A DNA stretch of 64,000 nucleotides from Odobenus rosmarus divergens. Its lineage: Eukaryota; Chordata; Mammalia; Carnivora; Odobenidae. The stretch is taken from assembly GCF_000321225.1 (NCBI RefSeq), contig NW_004450323.1, positions 4,599,872-4,663,871 of the forward strand, read 5' to 3'. Of the stretch, positions 60,788 through 64,000 are shown piece after piece. Each line of letters starts with the position of its first letter. The first letter of the stretch is position 1. The position numbers and the translations under genes are program-made. The notes under the pieces were generated by a model that saw only the letters and a list, made by a program, of their open reading frames with translations, was not told the origin of the DNA and did no database searches.

Positions 60788-63224
60788 AATTGACAGGGGC
60801 GTCCATGTGGGCTGGAGGGAGGGAGGAGAAGGGCATCCCGGGTTGGGGTCAATTGGTGTGGCACCACTCAGATGCAAGTACATCGGAAGGCTCCAGGAGA
60901 GACAGCTTCACAAACGTGCAAAAAGAACATCTGAAAAATTGGACCATTCTAAGAGAGGTTTTAGACAATGAGGGCTTAGTTTGAGATTGTATTTGGAGTA
61001 ATAAAACTAAGCAAAAAAAAGGGGGGGCATTTTTAAGTTGAATATGGAAGGCAAACTAACCATAGTCTATAAGTGGCTCAGCCTGGAATTAGGTTCGTAT
61101 AACTCGAACAACAAAAGCACTGGCCATGATCTATCTTAAATCACCATGTAATTCTATCAAGAGGGCAGGGTATTGGGAAGACCGTGTTTGCACTGAGGGA
61201 GCAAAGGGAGGGGAGAGAGCCAACTCCTCATCTTCCGTAGTGGACACTCAATAGATAATGCCTCAAGCAAAACCAGAGAATCAAGAAGTAGCAACATGAG
61301 CATATTATTTAGAAACACGGATATAATATTACACGTCTACCATCATCTGTTAGAGTTAAAAGTGTCTGTCTTCTAGAAGAGGGAAATGAGGTACAAGGGG
61401 GTGATGTGTAGGGGACTTCTAATTTTATAATAAATCTTGGAGGACTCTTTGAACTCTTTCAACTACGTACATGGATAATTTGTTAAAAACATAAACATTT
61501 TAAAAGGAAATGTGTTGATCATTAGTTAAAATCTATAAAGGCAACTGGTACTCTCAGTGAAACCTACTTCTGGAGAAAACAATTTTCTTTCCCTTTGGAA
61601 AAGATTGGTAAATGAAACTATACCTTGAAGCTCTGTACTTGTGAAAATATCCGACATTTCCTTGTTCTCACACAGTACCTTAACAAGGCAAATTGATATG
61701 CTTATTTTTATCCTTGATGATGACAAATCAGATTCAGGAGGGCTATGACTTGTCCAAGGTCACACAGTAAGTCATTAGCATGAAACCTTTGTCCCTAAAG
61801 AGCCAAAGCCAAGTATTTTCTTATCTGCCCAGGGTTCCAAAGCCAAGTCTCAGAACCAGTAGTAACTCGGAGTTGCCATTCTCACACATGGGAGGCACTT
61901 TGATTACTACCAGTGCCATGTAGGAGGCAGATCTGCCTGCCCATCACCCACATTGCTTGCCTTTTTTGACTCAACAGCAGACATTCGGAAGATGACTGGC
62001 CGGCGCCAGAGATGGCTCCTGTGGATACAGAGCCCACTCCCCTGGCCACAATGGGAAGTGAACTCCTGACCTTGGCTTCATTATAGCCTCAGAGACTTGC
62101 CTACGACCCTGTGCTCTCCTCGGGGGCTAGCTCAGCAGCCACACCCCAGTGCGCCAGCACACTTGGATTGCCCCTCTCACTCATCAACCCTCATGTGGCA
62201 ATGACTGGAGTCCGAGGTGAAAGGTTAAGGATCAAGGTCTGCGGTGAGACGGTCCTGCCGGGTACCTGCAGACCCTTAATTGCCTGTTGGACATTTAACA
62301 AATGATGCTTCAGTGGAGGAAACACAGCTAGGGAGATTCACAGAGTGAGAACAAGAGAACGCAAATCATCTTTCATCAAGAGAGAAGGGGAGTGCTTTGC
62401 TTTGGATCTCCAAATCTTCCATGGGCTGCACAGGACTCCCAGGCTCATTCTTGTCTCTCCTGGAAATACTTGAAGAGAAGTTCAAGTGCCACCTTGGAGC
62501 CACAGGGCTCTTAGAAAAGCTCTTTCATTTCCCCCAAATGACAGTGATTCTTTCCTGATTGCCCCCTGATGGGTGCATGGTTTATACCACCGGTGTGACC
62601 CTCAGCTTTCCCTGCTTCACAACTACTACTCACGTTTCCACATGCAAAGACCTTATCTCTCCAAGTAACACGGAACCTAACACGATGCCAGGCAGGAAGG
62701 CAAGGCCTAGAATATTGATTCCTTCTCCTTTCTTTTCTACCTCTTCTCTCCCCAGTTGAATCACCAAACAGCCTTGGGCCTATCCATCTGTTTGCAATGT
62801 CCTAGGAAAGCCTATGGGAGTCTGACCCATAAAAAATGAAGTCTGAGTGAACAGGCCAAGGAAAGGACAGAGCTGAAAAATTCCTATCCAGCCTGTGTCA
62901 CTCTTCCAGCCCCAAATCCAGTTCTTGGTTTAAAAAAATATATTCTAATAATTGAGTGCCTGGGTCACAATAATACCTTATGCACCATCAGAGAGGACTC
63001 TGTTAGGCAAGGACCATTACCGTAATTGTGAATAGTTCACTTTCTTGGAACATCCTTACTGCAGGCTCGGAAGCAAAGGGACTGGCACAACCCAAAGGAA
63101 TGACAAGGTCCCGAGTCTGCTTCTCATCCTGGAGAAGTCAGAGCAAATCACAGACTGAGTTAAAAGAAACTCCCAATCCAGATGAGCTTAGGAACCCTGC
63201 TTTTGCCCTGACACGGGGCTCAAG

Positions 63225-63258
63225 AATGCCTACACCTGGCCCAAGGGTCTAAATGGCT
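63225..63258 (+). repeat. 34-bp direct repeat, copy 2
   Basis: This is the second copy of the 60754-60787 sequence in the same orientation, 2.47 kb away, with one mismatch. Confidence 0.9.
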
Positions 63259-64000
63259 CTAGCAGCCAAGGAAAAATAATCAGCCTTCCACATTTCCACC
63301 AAATATTCTCATTCCTACCAAGTCTACAACTGATGAGTGGGACACCAATGGCTTTAAAGATGGCCTGCTGTGTGAGCTGTAGCTTGAGTTTGTATTAACA
63401 TTCTCACCTGCCAGCAACTTGCCTCAGCTGCCTGGTCTCAGCCCCACTATGTATATGGCCACATGAGTTTATTCACCATCTGCCTGGTTTCTGAGCTCAC
63501 TTTTGCTAGTGGTGAAATGACATGTTTCTGGCTCATGGATAATGGGACCTGACTTCTCTCAGGAAGGTCTGAATGATCTTGAGAATACAGCTTTGCTTTA
63601 GGAATGTCATGTATCTTCCTGCTGAGTTGCCATAGTGAATGAAAGCCTCCCTGATGGCATGTGCAAGGTGACACAAGAGAAATCACTTACCCTCCTACTG
63701 ACTCGTCTTCCTCAAAAAGCCTACGGGCCCCACCGGAAACGCTTCCCAGTGGTTCTTGAAAGGCTCTGGCTCTGCCTTTCCTTCCATGGGGACTGTGGCA
63801 GAGACTGCTGGTTGCCTCCCTAGATCTGTCCCCTCCTCCTTTAGAGTAAGAGAACTGGGGCTCTAGACGGCAGAGAATAAAGAGCACATTTTGAGCCCTG
63901 CTTCCAGCTATGAGTTGACCTGTGACTAAATTCTGGCTAAGGGGATATGCATGGAAGTGACATGTTCAAGTCCTAAAATGAAGGAGTGCCCTTCCCTCTC

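Larger units (their letters stand above)
28085..64000 (-). other. COLGALT2: COLGALT2 gene, 3' part (procollagen galactosyltransferase 2)
   Basis: Seven coding exons on the minus strand (59225-59106, 48993-48917, 45115-45009, 37129-36997, 35885-35758, 32191-31985 and 30408-30132) join in phase into 348 residues ending RDEL. COLGALT2 (GLT25D2) moves galactose from UDP-galactose to hydroxylysine of collagen in the ER lumen. The fragment holds the end of the N-terminal GT-like domain (residues 1-60) and the GT25-family domain from [15 protein letters not shown] (67-81), through [15 protein letters not shown], the acidic EDD at 158-160, and the conserved [11 protein letters not shown] and LPVDEFLP blocks. 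NTS and NET are possible N-glycosylation sites. Length and block order fit the C-terminal 348 of about 626 residues. The paralogue COLGALT1 is less likely, given block sequence and the RGL1 neighbour. The 5' exons lie past 64 kb. Confidence 0.93.
59226..64000 (-). other. COLGALT2 intron, 3' part
   Basis: No further COLGALT2 exon is seen before the window end; the preceding exon must lie beyond 64 kb. Contents are a purine-rich stretch near 60690-60745, a 34-bp sequence repeated at 60754-60787 and 63225-63258, and MIR-like text near 61720-61830. I recognise nothing else. Confidence 0.7.

Overview
This window is nuclear DNA of a placental mammal, from a caniform carnivore that is not a dog. The evidence is intron-rich genes with GT-AG splice sites, old mammalian repeats (MIR, L2, MaLR, hAT relics, L1M), and many tRNA-derived carnivore SINEs. 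The youngest SINEs carry the body 'ctccctgctcagcgggg' and an (aaataaat)-type tail, as in bears, seals and mustelids, rather than the felid or canid versions. No bacterial, plasmid or phage feature is present.

Two protein-coding genes lie tail to tail. From 1 to about 22.0 kb, on the + strand, are the last six coding exons and 3' UTR of RGL1, a RalGDS-like guanine nucleotide exchange factor for Ral GTPases. They encode 318 residues: the end of the Cdc25/RasGEF domain, a Ser-rich linker and the complete Ras-associating domain. From 64.0 kb down to about 28.1 kb, on the - strand, are the last seven coding exons and 3' UTR of COLGALT2, the ER collagen hydroxylysine galactosyltransferase. They encode 348 residues, ending in the ER-retention signal RDEL. 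Both reading frames are open and every exon junction joins in phase, so both genes look functional. Their 5' parts lie outside the window. The RGL1-COLGALT2 neighbourhood matches the order I know from human chromosome 1q25.

Between the genes (22.0-28.1 kb) there are no recognisable coding exons. There is a GC- and CpG-rich block at 25.2-26.0 kb with a close match to the CTCF core motif. Elsewhere the window is intronic and dominated by transposon layers: an old L1 (37.5-43.9 kb) holding an antisense L1, which itself holds a young L1, plus a SINE and a MaLR LTR; a SINE split by a short L1 at 51.8-52.2 kb; and an L2 copy at 53.9-55.3 kb.

I see no undescribed gene system. The most unusual items are small rearrangement scars: a 45-bp near-identical inverted copy about 1 kb apart in RGL1 intron DNA, a 24-nt U6 snRNA 5' fragment between perfect 18-bp direct repeats in the COLGALT2 3' UTR, and a 34-bp direct duplication 2.5 kb apart in a COLGALT2 intron. 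Gene names come from recognising the protein families. Exon numbers are relative to the end of each gene, and poly(A) sites are inferred from signals only.
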